NCBI GenBank assembly: GCA_019828595.1
Contig: JAHQRK010000025.1
Span: forward strand, 372,001 to 436,000
Direction: 5' to 3'
From: Aphanomyces cochlioides
Lineage: Eukaryota > Oomycota > Saprolegniomycetes > Saprolegniales > Verrucalvaceae
Length of the DNA stretch: 64,000 nucleotides
In this document: one piece after another, positions 19,135 to 29,359 of the stretch
How the letters are laid out: each line of letters begins with the position of its first letter
How positions within the stretch are numbered: the stretch's first letter is position 1
Notes under the pieces: model-generated
The model's database searches: none
What the model saw: the letters and a program-made list of their open reading frames with translations, nothing else
What the model was told of the DNA's origin: nothing
Program-made: the position numbers and the translations under genes

Positions 19135-22100
19135 TCAGCTTTGCTGGGGCATATTAAATTTTTTAGCAGCACCAGGTGTTAATACATCAATTAATTTCTG
19201 GATAGTTTCTTCATTTTTTTTAATTTTTTTATTAGCTAATTGTAATGCTTTGTGTAATAATGGAATTGTTGCTAGTAAATTTACTACTAATTTTGTATCT
19301 TTAGGAATAGTAATAGTTTCACCTTTATCGTTAATTAATTCACGTTCATCTAATGGTTCGTCTGTTTTAGTAGAACCAACTAATATATTAAATTTATTTT
19401 TTACTAACTCTTGAGCACTATATCCATAATGATGGTTTGGATTAGCATTTTTATAACTAAATGATATTGGCTTTATTTTTGTAATAAAATCTAATGCTTT
19501 TTTATCATCTATTTCATTTATATTTTCTTTAAAGTATTCATCAGAAGTACAGTCAATCTCACCTGTCACTACGTAAATCCCACCATCAGAGCGAATTGAG
19601 AATGCTCTGTTAGTAAATCCTGTAGCATTCCCGGCACCTCCACTATTTAAAAAACCAAATCCAGATGCTGTAGTTTGATTAGCAGTAGTAGAAACGTGAA
19701 GTGGACATACCGGTGAAGTTTGTTGAATTCCGACATATCCATTAGATGATTTAATATATAAATTATTATTATTAAATCCGATATCTCGATAAGCTCCAGC
19801 GCTATAATTGTATGCAAATACGGATCCTTGACCTGCAGCATAATGTAAATGAACTCCATCACCATATGAGCTTAAATCGGTCGTATCATAACCAAAAGCA
19901 TGTACTCCTGCACCTGAAAACATATTCTTTAAAGAAACAACATTTCCATTACCTTGTATGTTAAATATATTTGTTCCTAATGCTGTTGGAGTACCAACTC
20001 CAGAACTGCTATTATAATAGAATTTATGCCCATTAACGCCAGCAGATAGATATTGTAAAGCGCTATTATTTGCACCAAATCCATATGATGGACTTAAATT
20101 ATTAGCATTATATAAACATAAAATTAAATCAGCTGCAGTATTACCAAAATGCAAACGAAAATTATCACCAGTTCCAGTTGGACAAGAAAATCCTGATAAA
20201 CTCAAACGAGGAACTGTATTTTGTCCCGCTGTACCAGTTGGCCAAGTAGAATCAAAACAATACTGTAAATATGTCTGATATGTTGGTGTTGCTAATGGAT
20301 TATTAGTTGTTATAGTAAATCCACCTTGAGAATTTGAACTCATATAAACATAACCATTAGCATTATTTATTAATCCTAATTGAGTACCAAAAGACTGTAT
20401 ATTTAACCTTGATGGTACAACTGGAGGACTATTAATATTTACAGTTCCATTTAAACTTGTAGTTGTTCCAGAAAATACAGCGCATGTTGTCTCAGTTGAT
20501 GCACTATTTAAATTACCTATAATTACACTTTGATTACCATATAAAACTGGTCCATCTTGATTTTGAGAATTCCAGCCATTACCAGAATTCCAATTTGCAT
20601 TTTTAGAATACATTAATCCATGATTTGAATCTGCACCATTTTGACTTCTAAAATATATTGCTTGATCATTTAAACAGATTGCCTGAGTTGAAGTAGAATG
20701 ACTTGTAGCACCACTATTTGATGTATTACAATTATAATAACTATTATTTAGTATTGCTTTTGCAGTATATAAACCTCCTGCAATTTGAAAAGCATTACTA
20801 GTTGATGTAGTTGATACTGAACTATTTAAAAATGATGTTATTCCTGCAGGAGTCATTACCATATTAAAACCACCATTATAAATATAATAATTAGTTGGAT
20901 AAAGACCAGCAGCTGATCCTCTTGCTCCTAATTCCCACGTTTGATTATCTGTTGTAAAGAATAATTGACTTTGAGTTCCTGTTGCACTTGATGTAATAGT
21001 TAAATTTGGAGCACTTGCTTTACTAATAGTTAAATTACTTGAAAATGTACCAATAGTAGCAGATACATTATATACACTTAATACTGAAGTTGCGCCATTA
21101 ATAGATAATAAATTATTAGTACTACTTGTTAAACTACTTAATGTCATAGCATTTACTAATGAACCACCAATAGTTGTATAAAATTGTAATTGACCTTGTT
21201 GAAGAGAAGCTGTATTTCCACTTATGACACAATTAATAGCTCCAAAATCAACTATACTATTACTTGTATTAGGAGCTTGGAATTTAAATCCCATACCATA
21301 ACTATTAGTTCCTGAGATTGTAGCATAATTTGATGTACTATGAATAATATTTAATGGATAAACAATATTAGCTGTTCCAGTATCAGTAATAGTTGCATTT
21401 AATAATGGAGATATAAATGTTGATGATAAAGTTAAAGATGATGCAGTAATAGAAGAACCAACTGATAAATCTGTTCCAACGTATAATTTTTTTGCAATAG
21501 CCATTCCACCAGAAGTCGTTAAAGAACCTCCATTAGTTGAACTTGACGCATCAGTTGAATTACCAATTCCACCTGATAAAACTAATGCACCATTTGAAAA
21601 TAATGTTGATGCAGTATTATTAGTAGATGTTTGAATTCCACTTAAAGTAAATGTTGAACAATTACTTATACTATTTGTATTCATATTTATACCAGATGTC
21701 GATTGAAAGGCTATTGCCCCTGTTATCAATAATGAACCTATTAATGTTTGACTTCCTTGACAATTAATATTACCAGCAAAATAACTATTAGCTCCACAAT
21801 AAATTCCACCACTATTTCTAATCGAACCAGTAGTTGATGCAGTATTAGAAATTGTCAATATTGTGGATGAACCAGTTAAATTTAATGAACTATTTGTTCC
21901 ACTAATAGTTAAATTTGATGTAATATTATTTAATGTCAAATTACCATTAATTGATAAACCTGTAAGAGTTCCTCAACTTGTTATATTACTTTGTGATGCA
22001 GTTTGAATAGTACCTGTTAAATTAGTAGCTGTTAAATTTCTTATTCCAGTAATATCTTTATTTGAATCAAATATTAAAGCTTTTGAAGCAGTTGCTATAC

Positions 22101-22251
22101 CAGGAGTAACTCCATATAAATAATTAATATATACTACTGATGAGTATGGTACATAAAGCAAATCAGCCTGAGATTTGGTTAAATAACCTCCAGAATTAAA
22201 TGCTAAAGAATTAAAAATTGCAGAGTTAAATGTAGGTGGTAAAGAATTTAT
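19135..22251 (-). pseudogene. Large fibre-like protein with C-terminal S74 chaperone domain
   Basis: The main open part (19135-21939 and beyond) is a long Ser/Thr/Asn/Gly-rich beta-repeat region with recurring LTISNT and SGGIGNST-like units, typical of trimeric viral fibres. The last ~110 residues form a peptidase S74 intramolecular chaperone: TSDEYFKENI holds the Ser-Asp...Lys catalytic set, followed by KPISFSYKN and HHYGYSAQEL. S74 domains fold the trimer and then cut themselves off. The same frame continues upstream through a TGA (21973-21975) to codon ATA at 22251, where ATG would be expected (INSLPPTFNSA follows). The full-length product would be 1038 residues. Host-attachment role is inferred. 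Confidence 0.8.
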
Positions 22252-22337
22252 GATTAATTAGTTTATTTTAATTCGGATTACCGAATATACCTATACTATA
22301 TAAAACAAAAAAAAATAAGAATAATAAGAATAATGAT

Positions 22338-22793
22338 TTATTGATTTATAAAATTTAAATGTTTTTTTGTTTTTTCATGTATTTTAAATCCATGTCCATT
22401 AGTCCATGTTCCACCACACTCACATTTATTTATAATTCCTTTGTGTTCTTTAATTTTATTATTATTAATTTCACGATATTGTTTATTTTTTTATGTCTTA
22501 TATTGTTTTGGAAGTAATTGGAAAGAACATTGTTTATTAATACAAGTTAGTTTATTAATCCATAATTGTTCATACATTTCTAAATGTTTTCTATCACATA
22601 CTTCATATTCTTTAATTAATATAATTTTAAAATTTTCAACTCCATATTCATTAAAATAATTAGTAATTGCACTTCCACTTTTACCTTTATTTTGTTTATG
22701 ACATTGCCAGCGATTTCTTAATGTATCAAATGTACTTCCAATATATACAGTATCACTTTGGTTATGGATTATTTTATAAATTTTTCCAATCAT
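22338..22793 (-). pseudogene. GIY-YIG endonuclease with zinc finger, one internal stop
   Basis: The N-terminal 100 residues show IGKIYKIIHNQSDTVYIGST (GIY-YIG variant), RWQCHKQ with the conserved Arg, and a central YEQLWINKL glutamate segment. A TAA at 22491-22493 ends the first part. The same frame then continues REINNNKIKEHKG and a C2H2-like finger, KCECGGTWTNGHGFKIHEKT, to a stop at 22338. The whole protein would be 151 residues. Such enzymes nick or cut DNA and often behave as homing endonucleases. An exact early-type box lies upstream. Confidence 0.8.
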
Positions 22794-22818
22794 TCTTTAT
22801 ATATATATAAGACATATG

Positions 22819-22830
22819 TCTTATCTTTAA
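22819..22830 (-). promoter_or_regulatory. TTAAAGATAAGA box before GIY-YIG gene
   Basis: Exact copy on the minus strand, 25 bp upstream of the ATG at 22793. It touches the 3' end of the ATPase gene. Confidence 0.6.
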
Positions 22831-22831
22831 A

Positions 22832-23466
22832 TTAAAATTCATAAATAATATCTTTTAAATTTCTTCTTAAATTTCTTTTCTGACTATCAATTAATAAAAA
22901 TTGCATTGGAGTTTTAGTTATTTCATTATATACCATTTCTATGTCATCAATAGTTAAATTAATACTAAATTCACTTAATACTAATCTTAAATCACGTTTT
23001 ATCATTCCTCGTCCTAATGCTATATAATTTACATTTTGTCGTATTAATTTTGAAGTACCAAAGAATGATTGAGTAATATAAATACTACTATACCCTAATT
23101 TACGTCCTCTAATGAACATTTCACCTATCTTATTATTTTTTGTTAAAACCATGTCATCAAAGAAACCAAACCATTTTCACCCTTTGGCATTTTCTCAAAT
23201 TCTGGAACCATACCACCATAATATATTTCTACATTTTGTAATTTCTCTACTAAATGAGAATATAAAGCTTCTTCTTCTTTAGTAATTATAATAATTTTAT
23301 GAAAAGTATTATTCATTTCGTAAATAATATTCATTAGAAAATTTGTTTTACCACCACCACTTGCTGTACAAATTAACATTCTAAAAGGTAAATCAATTTT
23401 ATGAATTTCATAATTTGGATTATGGACTTTTTCTTGTTTAATATTATTATAAAAATTTATATTCAT
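22832..23466 (-). pseudogene. A32/FtsK-like packaging ATPase, one frameshift
   Basis: The Walker A motif is ICTASGGGKTNFLMN. The Walker B segment is split: the frame NGLVS is closed by a stop, while the next frame restores FFDDMVLT. One T is missing from a T-run at about 23150-23160. Downstream, GRKLGYSSIYITQSFFGTSK matches the sensor and helix region of A32-type ATPases. The corrected product would be 211 residues, about the usual size. It would pump DNA into capsids. Confidence 0.85.
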
Positions 23467-23501
23467 TTTAATATATATATATATAATAAAATATAAAAAT
23501 T

Positions 23502-24392
23502 ATGAGTTTTCCAATTGTGATTAATTCATTAAACGCTAAAAATAATTTTACATATACAACTGATTTACAAAGTAATATTAAATTAGATGATTATGAAGTG
23601 TCAGTGGGTACCGGTTTTGTGTATTATTCTTGGTACAATATCAGTGCTGCTTTAAATAATAATTCTTTTCAATTAGTTATTCCAAATGCTGCTACTACGA
23701 CCACAGTTACATATACAATTCCAGATGGTGCTTATAATATTACTACTTTAAATACTTGGTTACAATCACAACTTGTTTCAGGAGGTTATTATTTAAGATA
23801 TGCTGGTGATGCTACTAATGTTACTAATGGTGCAGTTAGACAAAGTAATATATACCCTTGCACTTTTCAAGTTAATCCTGCTACTTATAGCATTCAATTT
23901 ATAAGTATTCCTTTACCAAGAACTGCTGATTTAGTTGCACCAACTTATAATGGTTATGTTACAGGCGGTTTTACACTTCCTACAAGTGCTAATAAATCAA
24001 CTCAACTTATAGTTGCTTCTACTAATTCATTTGGAAGTATTATAGGATATGCTGCTGGTACTTTTGGTACTGGTACTGCTTCTTGAACTGAAACTATTGA
24101 ATCTACATTAGTTCCAAATGTTAATCCTATTAGTAGTATTGAGATGAGATTAAATTGTGTATCAAATAAATTTTCACCTAATTCTCAACTCTTACATGTA
24201 TTCTCTAATAAAGGTGCAAAATTAGGTGAATTAATTGATATATCACCTATTCAATTATCTTTTACTCCTTGTTCTGGTCAATATAAACAAATTACATTAC
24301 AATTCTTTGATAATACTGGAAAACCATTAAATATGTTAGATAATAATATTTTAGTAAAGTTAGTTTTTAAACCAAAAAATATATCTGCTTAA
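23502..24392 (+). pseudogene. Penton-like minor capsid protein 1, one internal TGA
   Basis: MSFPIVINSLNAKNN starts a 296-codon frame with one TGA at 24084-24086 after GTGTAS. The conserved N-terminal block LDDYEVSVGTGFVYYSWYNI and the C-terminal LRVFSN-like region resemble polinton-like virus minor capsid (penton) proteins, which form a single jelly roll at the vertices. It is 12 bp from its paralogue at 24404 and aligns with it along the whole length. It diverges from the ATPase gene across a TATA-like AT tract. Confidence 0.8.
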
Positions 24393-24403
24393 ATATATAA
24401 GAT

Positions 24404-25246
24404 ATGAGTTTCCCAATAATTTTGAATTCCACTAATTATATTAATAATAATACTTATAAAATAGATTTAACTTCTACTGTTGATTTGAATGAATTTGAAG
24501 TTGCGGTTGGCCAGGCATTTATTTATTATTCATGGTACAATATAAATTCTTCTCCTTTAAATAATAATACATTTCAAATTATATTTCCAACGTCATCAGG
24601 TTCAACTACTACTACTGTAACATTAGCAAATGGTGCATATAATATTACTGACTTAAATAATGCATTACAATATTGGTTTATTAGTATGGGATATTATTTA
24701 ATTAATAGTGTTACTGGATATTATACTTATTATGGAGCATTCCAAATTAGTCCTACTGGTTATTCAGTACAATGGATTACAAATCCTTTACCATCATCTT
24801 TACCAAGTGATTATACAAGTGGTGGAATGACATTTCCTGCATCCGCTAACCAACACCCACAAATAACAATATCATCATCTACTAACTTTAAAGAAATAAT
24901 AGGGTATAATGCTGGTACATATCCTACTTCTGCTACTAATACAGGTATTTATACAAAAGATAGTGATACACCACCTAATGTAAGTCCAATTTCAGCTGTA
25001 CAAATGAGACTATCTTGTGTATATAATCCTTTTAGTTCAAATTCACAATTAATACACGTATTTACAGCAGGTGGCGCTGGAATTGGAGAAATAATTAATG
25101 CTACTCCAGTACAATTACAATTTGTACCTTGTATAGGAAGTCATAAATCAATTACATTACAATTCTATGACCAGCTTGGACGGATTTGCGATATATTGGA
25201 TAGAAATATAGTAATTAAATTAATATTTCAAAAAAGAAAAATATAA
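24404..25246 (+). CDS. Penton-like minor capsid protein 2
   Basis: An intact 280-residue paralogue of the preceding gene: MSFPIILNSTNYINNN, LNEFEVAVGQAFIYYSWYNI, NGAYNITDLNNAL and NSQLIHVFTAGGAGIGEI match segments of the first copy in the same order. It is probably the functional vertex protein, or one of a pair of different vertex or subunit forms. The two genes follow each other with an 11-bp gap, which points to tandem duplication. Confidence 0.8.
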   Translation: MSFPIILNSTNYINNNTYKIDLTSTVDLNEFEVAVGQAFIYYSWYNINSSPLNNNTFQIIFPTSSGSTTTTVTLANGAYNITDLNNALQYWFISMGYYLINSVTGYYTYYGAFQISPTGYSVQWITNPLPSSLPSDYTSGGMTFPASANQHPQITISSSTNFKEIIGYNAGTYPTSATNTGIYTKDSDTPPNVSPISAVQMRLSCVYNPFSSNSQLIHVFTAGGAGIGEIINATPVQLQFVPCIGSHKSITLQFYDQLGRICDILDRNIVIKLIFQKRKI

Positions 25247-25260
25247 TTTATAATATAAGT

Positions 25261-25398
25261 ATGAATCCTAATAAAATTAAAAATCTTAAAAATAAATTTT
25301 ACATAAAGTACTATATGATACGCGCTGGAAATGATAATCCAAAATTAAAAAAGGAAATGTTTGAAATTTTAAAAAAATTAGAGAAATTATTAACTTAA
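25261..25398 (+). CDS. Polinton small protein, 45 aa
   Basis: MNPNKIKNLKNKFY is followed by YYMIRAGNDNPKLKKEMF and a Leu/Lys-rich helix. It starts 14 bp after the penton 2 stop, on the same strand, so it is likely co-transcribed. The RAGN-xNPxLKKE pattern looks like a real small helical protein. No function assigned. Confidence 0.5.
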   Translation: MNPNKIKNLKNKFYIKYYMIRAGNDNPKLKKEMFEILKKLEKLLT

Positions 25399-25404
25399 AT
25401 TTAA

Positions 25405-26058
25405 TCATTTTTTTTTCGATCGGCGACCTCTTTTTCTTAATCCAGAACCACCTAATTCACTAATAATTTTATTAAATTCACCTTGTGTAATAGATTTTGA
25501 TAATACTTCTGGTGGAATAGGTAAATTATTTTGTCTTCTATTTGTTATCCAATTAGATTTCTCTCTCATAAAATTTCCTCTACCTAACGATAATTCAGTT
25601 GGAGAACCAGCTGATGTAGAAGCAGTAGTAGCTTCTGTTGAAGAAGGGCTATTTCTTTGTTTTATTTTTTCATTAAGTTCTTGTTGAAAAGGTGATAATT
25701 TTTTTTCGTTTGGCATATTAGGAGATGATTTTTTTAATTTTTTACCTTTCATTTCCTCCAATAATGGAGGGAATAATGTTTTTGGAGATATCTTTATATT
25801 TGGTTTAATAAATTTAGGAATATTTGTTTCAGGAGCATTTGTTTGAGATAAAGGTATTATTTTATTTAAAGTTGCATTTACTAATTCTTGTTTAGCTTGT
25901 TCTAATTTATTAATTATATCTGCTTGAGATAAATTCATTAGCTGTGCTTCTTGAACTATTTTATTTTCCATTGCTTGCCATTCAATATTAATTTGATTTA
26001 GCTCTACTTGTTTTTTATATGCTGCCATATGCTTTTCTAATGAAGATGAAAATAACAT
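25405..26058 (-). CDS. Virion-associated or scaffold-like protein with basic C-terminus
   Basis: Starting at the ATG at 26058, the product is 217 residues: a helical, Gln/Glu-rich N-terminal half likely to form coiled coils (residues about 5-65), a Pro/Ser-rich middle, and a C-terminus ending SELGGSGLRKRGRRSKKK. The tail is strongly basic, so DNA binding is likely. LGGSG fits the adenain-type cleavage consensus (L/M/I)xGx-G. It lies just downstream of the major capsid gene on the same strand, where scaffold or core proteins are expected. No named family. Confidence 0.6.
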   Translation of the reverse strand: MLFSSSLEKHMAAYKKQVELNQINIEWQAMENKIVQEAQLMNLSQADIINKLEQAKQELVNATLNKIIPLSQTNAPETNIPKFIKPNIKISPKTLFPPLLEEMKGKKLKKSSPNMPNEKKLSPFQQELNEKIKQRNSPSSTEATTASTSAGSPTELSLGRGNFMREKSNWITNRRQNNLPIPPEVLSKSITQGEFNKIISELGGSGLRKRGRRSKKK

Positions 26059-26111
26059 TTTTATATAATTATATTTAAAAAAATAAGTTTTTATATTTTT
26101 ATAATATATAT

Positions 26112-27821
26112 TTAAGCACTTGAAAGTTGGCACTGAGCAGTGTTAATAATCCATTTCTTTTCATAAAAGACTATAGCTATAACTTTTAATCCAAATGACG
26201 CAGATGGATTTGTAAAACTTACCTGGATTGATTTTGAGGTGCCATCTTCAGATTCCATACGACGTGATAAATCTACATAATAAAATTTATGATTTTGTTC
26301 AAATAGTTGTTCAGAAAGTAAACCACTAGTTTGTTCATTAATCATATTACCATTAAGTCCTAATTGAGAATTTTCGCTAATCCATTGTTCATAATCGTAA
26401 TTTATCGGGTACTGATAACATGGTTTATTAGCTAAATATACTTGTAAATTTGCAAGAGTTGCAAATGGTCCAGAAGTAGCTGGGACACTATCAAAAGGTG
26501 ATACTTCGGGATTAGTTAGATTACTAACTCCACCTAAATTTTGCCACATAGGAAGCAATACTAATTTACGAGCATTAGGAACACCTACAGTAATCGTGTA
26601 ATTAACACTTGCTGCAGCAGCACAAGTAATTGGGTTAACAATTTTTTCATAAGTGGTAAAGAATTTATTACTTTGAGTTAAAGCCATATCAGTTTTAGGA
26701 TTAGCAATGTAATAAGGTACAACAAGACGAGCATTAGTTAATAAAGGACCAGCATTAGTTCCGGCACCAGTTGTTGTAGCATCAACTGATCCAACAATTT
26801 GGACTACTGGAGCAGTAGTAGCATAATTTCCTAATAAGATACCAGTAGAAGAATTATTAATCATAAATGGAGTTGTACGTCCAGTCAAAGGCGTAATAGC
26901 AACTGCAGATAAAACAGCAGAACCAGCAGTACCAGTAAGATTTACTTGTGTAGAATTAAAACTTAAATATAAATAACCTTTAATATTTTTAACTAAAGGG
27001 AAATCATTAATATCACATAAATCTTTAAGACGACAAGTTGCCATATAATAAGCAGAATAAATATAAGCAGCAGCAGTATTAGAACCAGCAGCAACAGATG
27101 ATACATGACTACGTCCAGCAGTTTTCATTGCAGAAGCTCCTAAAATAGTTGTTTGAACATTAGCTGAAGCAGGGTTAATATCATAATTAGTAAAACTTGA
27201 ACGAGTTTGAACACCTTTATTAAATAATACAGATTGATTATTAATACAATCAAAACCTTTTACAGCAGCAGCTACAGTAGCATAAGTAGCATTACCAACA
27301 TTAACAGTATTCGAAATAGTTGTTGTAACATCGGAGTCAGTAGTACAATCATCGAGGGCAAATCCACAAGTTGGTCCCATCTTTTGTAAAGTATCTTGAG
27401 ACCAAGTACTTAAAATACGAAATTGAGCGGCCACATTTTCGTACGGTTGCGAAGATTGTATTGTTTGACCATTGATGATTAATTGTGCTGAATCAATCCA
27501 TTGGTGCCATCCTGATTTTATAACTGCGGTATTTATAGCAGCAATACTTTTTGTAGTTTCAGCACCAGTTCCAGCAGTATTAATACTTGCTGTAATTTTT
27601 ACTGGAAATTCAATGGTTGCTTCCGCGAGGTTGACCCAACTGGCTTGGCTAGATAAAGTGGCTAAGTCGAATTGAATTTGTCCAGAGCTAAAACTTCCAG
27701 AATTAGATGTTGAATCAGTAATATAAGTATAATTTTTATCACTAAAAGGTACATTAGTAGCATCGGCAATATTATCATTTATAGAATTATGGAAAGCGAT
27801 TTGGTCTCCATCGGAACTCAT
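26112..27821 (-). CDS. Double-jelly-roll major capsid protein
   Basis: The intact 569-residue protein opens MSSDGDQIAFHNSINDN and has FSSGQIQFDLATLSS, a pattern of polinton-like virus capsid proteins, then LAEATIEFPVKI, WHQWIDSAQLIINGQ, LKDLCDINDFPLVKN and FYYVDLSRRM near the end. The size and the two beta-rich halves fit a trimeric double jelly roll that forms hexagonal capsomers. It is among the best conserved genes of the element and has no early-type box upstream. Confidence 0.9.
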   Translation of the reverse strand: MSSDGDQIAFHNSINDNIADATNVPFSDKNYTYITDSTSNSGSFSSGQIQFDLATLSSQASWVNLAEATIEFPVKITASINTAGTGAETTKSIAAINTAVIKSGWHQWIDSAQLIINGQTIQSSQPYENVAAQFRILSTWSQDTLQKMGPTCGFALDDCTTDSDVTTTISNTVNVGNATYATVAAAVKGFDCINNQSVLFNKGVQTRSSFTNYDINPASANVQTTILGASAMKTAGRSHVSSVAAGSNTAAAYIYSAYYMATCRLKDLCDINDFPLVKNIKGYLYLSFNSTQVNLTGTAGSAVLSAVAITPLTGRTTPFMINNSSTGILLGNYATTAPVVQIVGSVDATTTGAGTNAGPLLTNARLVVPYYIANPKTDMALTQSNKFFTTYEKIVNPITCAAAASVNYTITVGVPNARKLVLLPMWQNLGGVSNLTNPEVSPFDSVPATSGPFATLANLQVYLANKPCYQYPINYDYEQWISENSQLGLNGNMINEQTSGLLSEQLFEQNHKFYYVDLSRRMESEDGTSKSIQVSFTNPSASFGLKVIAIVFYEKKWIINTAQCQLSSA

Positions 27822-27870
27822 ATTTTTTTAAAATAAATTTATATATGTATAAATATAAATAAAATAAATA

Positions 27871-28275
27871 ATGAATTTAATAAATAAATCTATTATCTCT
27901 CGAACTTCTGATTATCAACTTTCTGATTATCTTAATAAAATCGGAGTTAATAATTATATTATTTGTAGTAAAGATAAAGTTAAAGAATATTTAAAAAATC
28001 ATAATATTAGAAATATTATTTTTAATATGTCTAATAGTAATATACATGGAACACATTGGTGCTACATCGACAAGAAAAGAAAGTTTTATTTTGATAGCTA
28101 TAATCAGGATCCACCAACAGTAGTACCAAAAAGTTATAAAAGAATTTCTACAAAAAAAGAAATTCAAAGTATAGAAGCACAAGATTGTGGAGGGTTATGT
28201 GTACTTGCATGTTATTATAGTAATTATAAAACACCTGAACAATTCTATAAGCTATTTCGTGATGTTTATAAATAA
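27871..28275 (+). CDS. Adenain-like cysteine protease (maturation)
   Basis: The 134-residue protein has the C48/C5-type triad in order: His in GTHWCYI, Asp in FYFDSYNQDPP, Gln-Asp-Cys-Gly in AQDCGGLCVLACYY. The length matches compact Polinton proteases. It would cut capsid precursors; candidate sites (LxGx-G) occur in the neighbours at 25405-26058 and 28266-28739. It diverges from the major capsid gene across 49 bp and its tail overlaps the convergent minor virion gene by 10 bp. Confidence 0.9.
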   Translation: MNLINKSIISRTSDYQLSDYLNKIGVNNYIICSKDKVKEYLKNHNIRNIIFNMSNSNIHGTHWCYIDKKRKFYFDSYNQDPPTVVPKSYKRISTKKEIQSIEAQDCGGLCVLACYYSNYKTPEQFYKLFRDVYK

Positions 28276-28739
28276 AGGCCAGATCCAGTACCTTTAGGTT
28301 TACGACCTTTCTTTAATCCAACCCCTGTAGCACCACGCAAACCTTCACGTAGGCCTTTAGTTACATTTTCACCTAATACAGAACTTAAAACACCTTGTGC
28401 TACATCGGCTAACGCAGTGCCCACTCCTGAGTCTTTTAACCAACTTCCAACGCTTTTAATACCACTCCAAATGGAATCCAGAAATCCACTACCATTTAAT
28501 CCTTCAGTATTAATATCAGGTTCCATTTTATGGTGAGATGCTGTAGCCATTATTTCACCTGGTGATAAATGTAAATTAACTCCTCCCTTAGAATTAGTTA
28601 ATTTTTTATAATTCATAGGATGAACCATTACAGTTTGACCTTCTCCAATACAACTCGGAGTTAAGCGAATTGAACCACCTTTAATAGCAGTTTTTTGTTG
28701 CTTTGGTGTTATCTTAAGTTTAATAGAATGATAAGGCAT
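28266..28739 (-). CDS. Minor virion protein with amphipathic helix (pVI/pX-like role)
   Basis: The 157-residue product from the ATG at 28739 begins MPYHSIKLKITPKQ, with a conserved-looking LTPSCIGEGQTVMVHPMNYKK and HLSPGEIMATA. LNGSGFLDSIWSG marks a possible protease site (LNGS-G) followed by an amphipathic, Trp-containing segment that could touch membranes, as adenovirus protein VI does. The C-terminus is GLKKGRKPKGTGSGLYL. The comparison with pVI is by layout, not by sequence identity. Confidence 0.6.
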   Translation of the reverse strand: MPYHSIKLKITPKQQKTAIKGGSIRLTPSCIGEGQTVMVHPMNYKKLTNSKGGVNLHLSPGEIMATASHHKMEPDINTEGLNGSGFLDSIWSGIKSVGSWLKDSGVGTALADVAQGVLSSVLGENVTKGLREGLRGATGVGLKKGRKPKGTGSGLYL

Positions 28740-28805
28740 TTTTAAATTTAAAAAGTTTATAATATATATAATATACATAATATATATTATATAAAAATAA
28801 TTAAT

Positions 28806-29123
28806 ATGTCTTCATTTTCTGATGATGGTAGACATAAAAAAATATATGAAGATTTTATTAACAAATGTCATGATATAGCTGATGCACATGAAGATTATTG
28901 TAATAATAATTGTTTTAAAGATAATAGAACAGGTATGTATCCACATACTAGACGATGTATAGAATATCGAAGAGAACATCATGAGAGTTTTGTTGAATGT
29001 AATTCTATATTTTGTCTTAAAATGAATGAAGAGTCATATTTAATTCCTTCTTATTCTAAACAAAAAAAAGAAATAGAGGTAATAACTGAATTAACATATT
29101 TTGATTCATCTGACGAGAATTGA
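28806..29123 (+). CDS. Polinton Cys/His-rich protein, 105 aa
   Basis: MSSFSDDGRHKKIYED is followed by a region with spaced Cys and His (NKCHDIADAHEDYCNNNC, then RRCIEYRREHHESFVEC). It may bind a metal or be disulfide-linked. It diverges from the minor virion gene across 66 bp of AT repeats. No family recognised. Confidence 0.5.
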   Translation: MSSFSDDGRHKKIYEDFINKCHDIADAHEDYCNNNCFKDNRTGMYPHTRRCIEYRREHHESFVECNSIFCLKMNEESYLIPSYSKQKKEIEVITELTYFDSSDEN

Positions 29124-29131
29124 ATTTCATA

Positions 29132-29143
29132 TTAAAGATAAGA
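29132..29143 (+). promoter_or_regulatory. TTAAAGATAAGA box before zinc-finger gene
   Basis: Exact copy, 27 bp before the ATG at 29171, followed by CTATATTATATATA. Confidence 0.6.
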
Positions 29144-29170
29144 CTATATTATATATATAATTATAAAATT

Positions 29171-29356
29171 ATGGTTTCAAATTCACCAGAATATGCAAAG
29201 GCTTATTATGAAAGTACAAAACATAAACGACCGTATGTGAAACAATTTATTGTCTGTGATTGCGGAATGCAAATTAATAAAACTTCAAAATATTATCATA
29301 TTAAAACTAAAAATCATTTCTTCTTATTAGAACAAAAAAATAAAGTTAATGAATAA
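29171..29356 (+). CDS. Small C2H2 zinc-finger protein, 61 aa
   Basis: MVSNSPEYAKAYYEST is followed by VCDCGMQINKTSKYYHIKTKNH, a C-x-C...H-x5-H finger like those common in polinton-like and giant viruses. The start is fixed by an early-type box 27 bp upstream. It probably binds nucleic acid; the target is unknown. Confidence 0.6.
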   Translation: MVSNSPEYAKAYYESTKHKRPYVKQFIVCDCGMQINKTSKYYHIKTKNHFFLLEQKNKVNE

Positions 29357-29359
29357 TAT

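Noticed and set aside
21973..24086. TGA read as a sense codon in the Polinton (alternative code)
   Set aside because: TGA and TAA both interrupt genes (two each), other lesions are frameshifts, and intact genes contain no internal TGA that would need a sense meaning. Random mutation or error explains it better.
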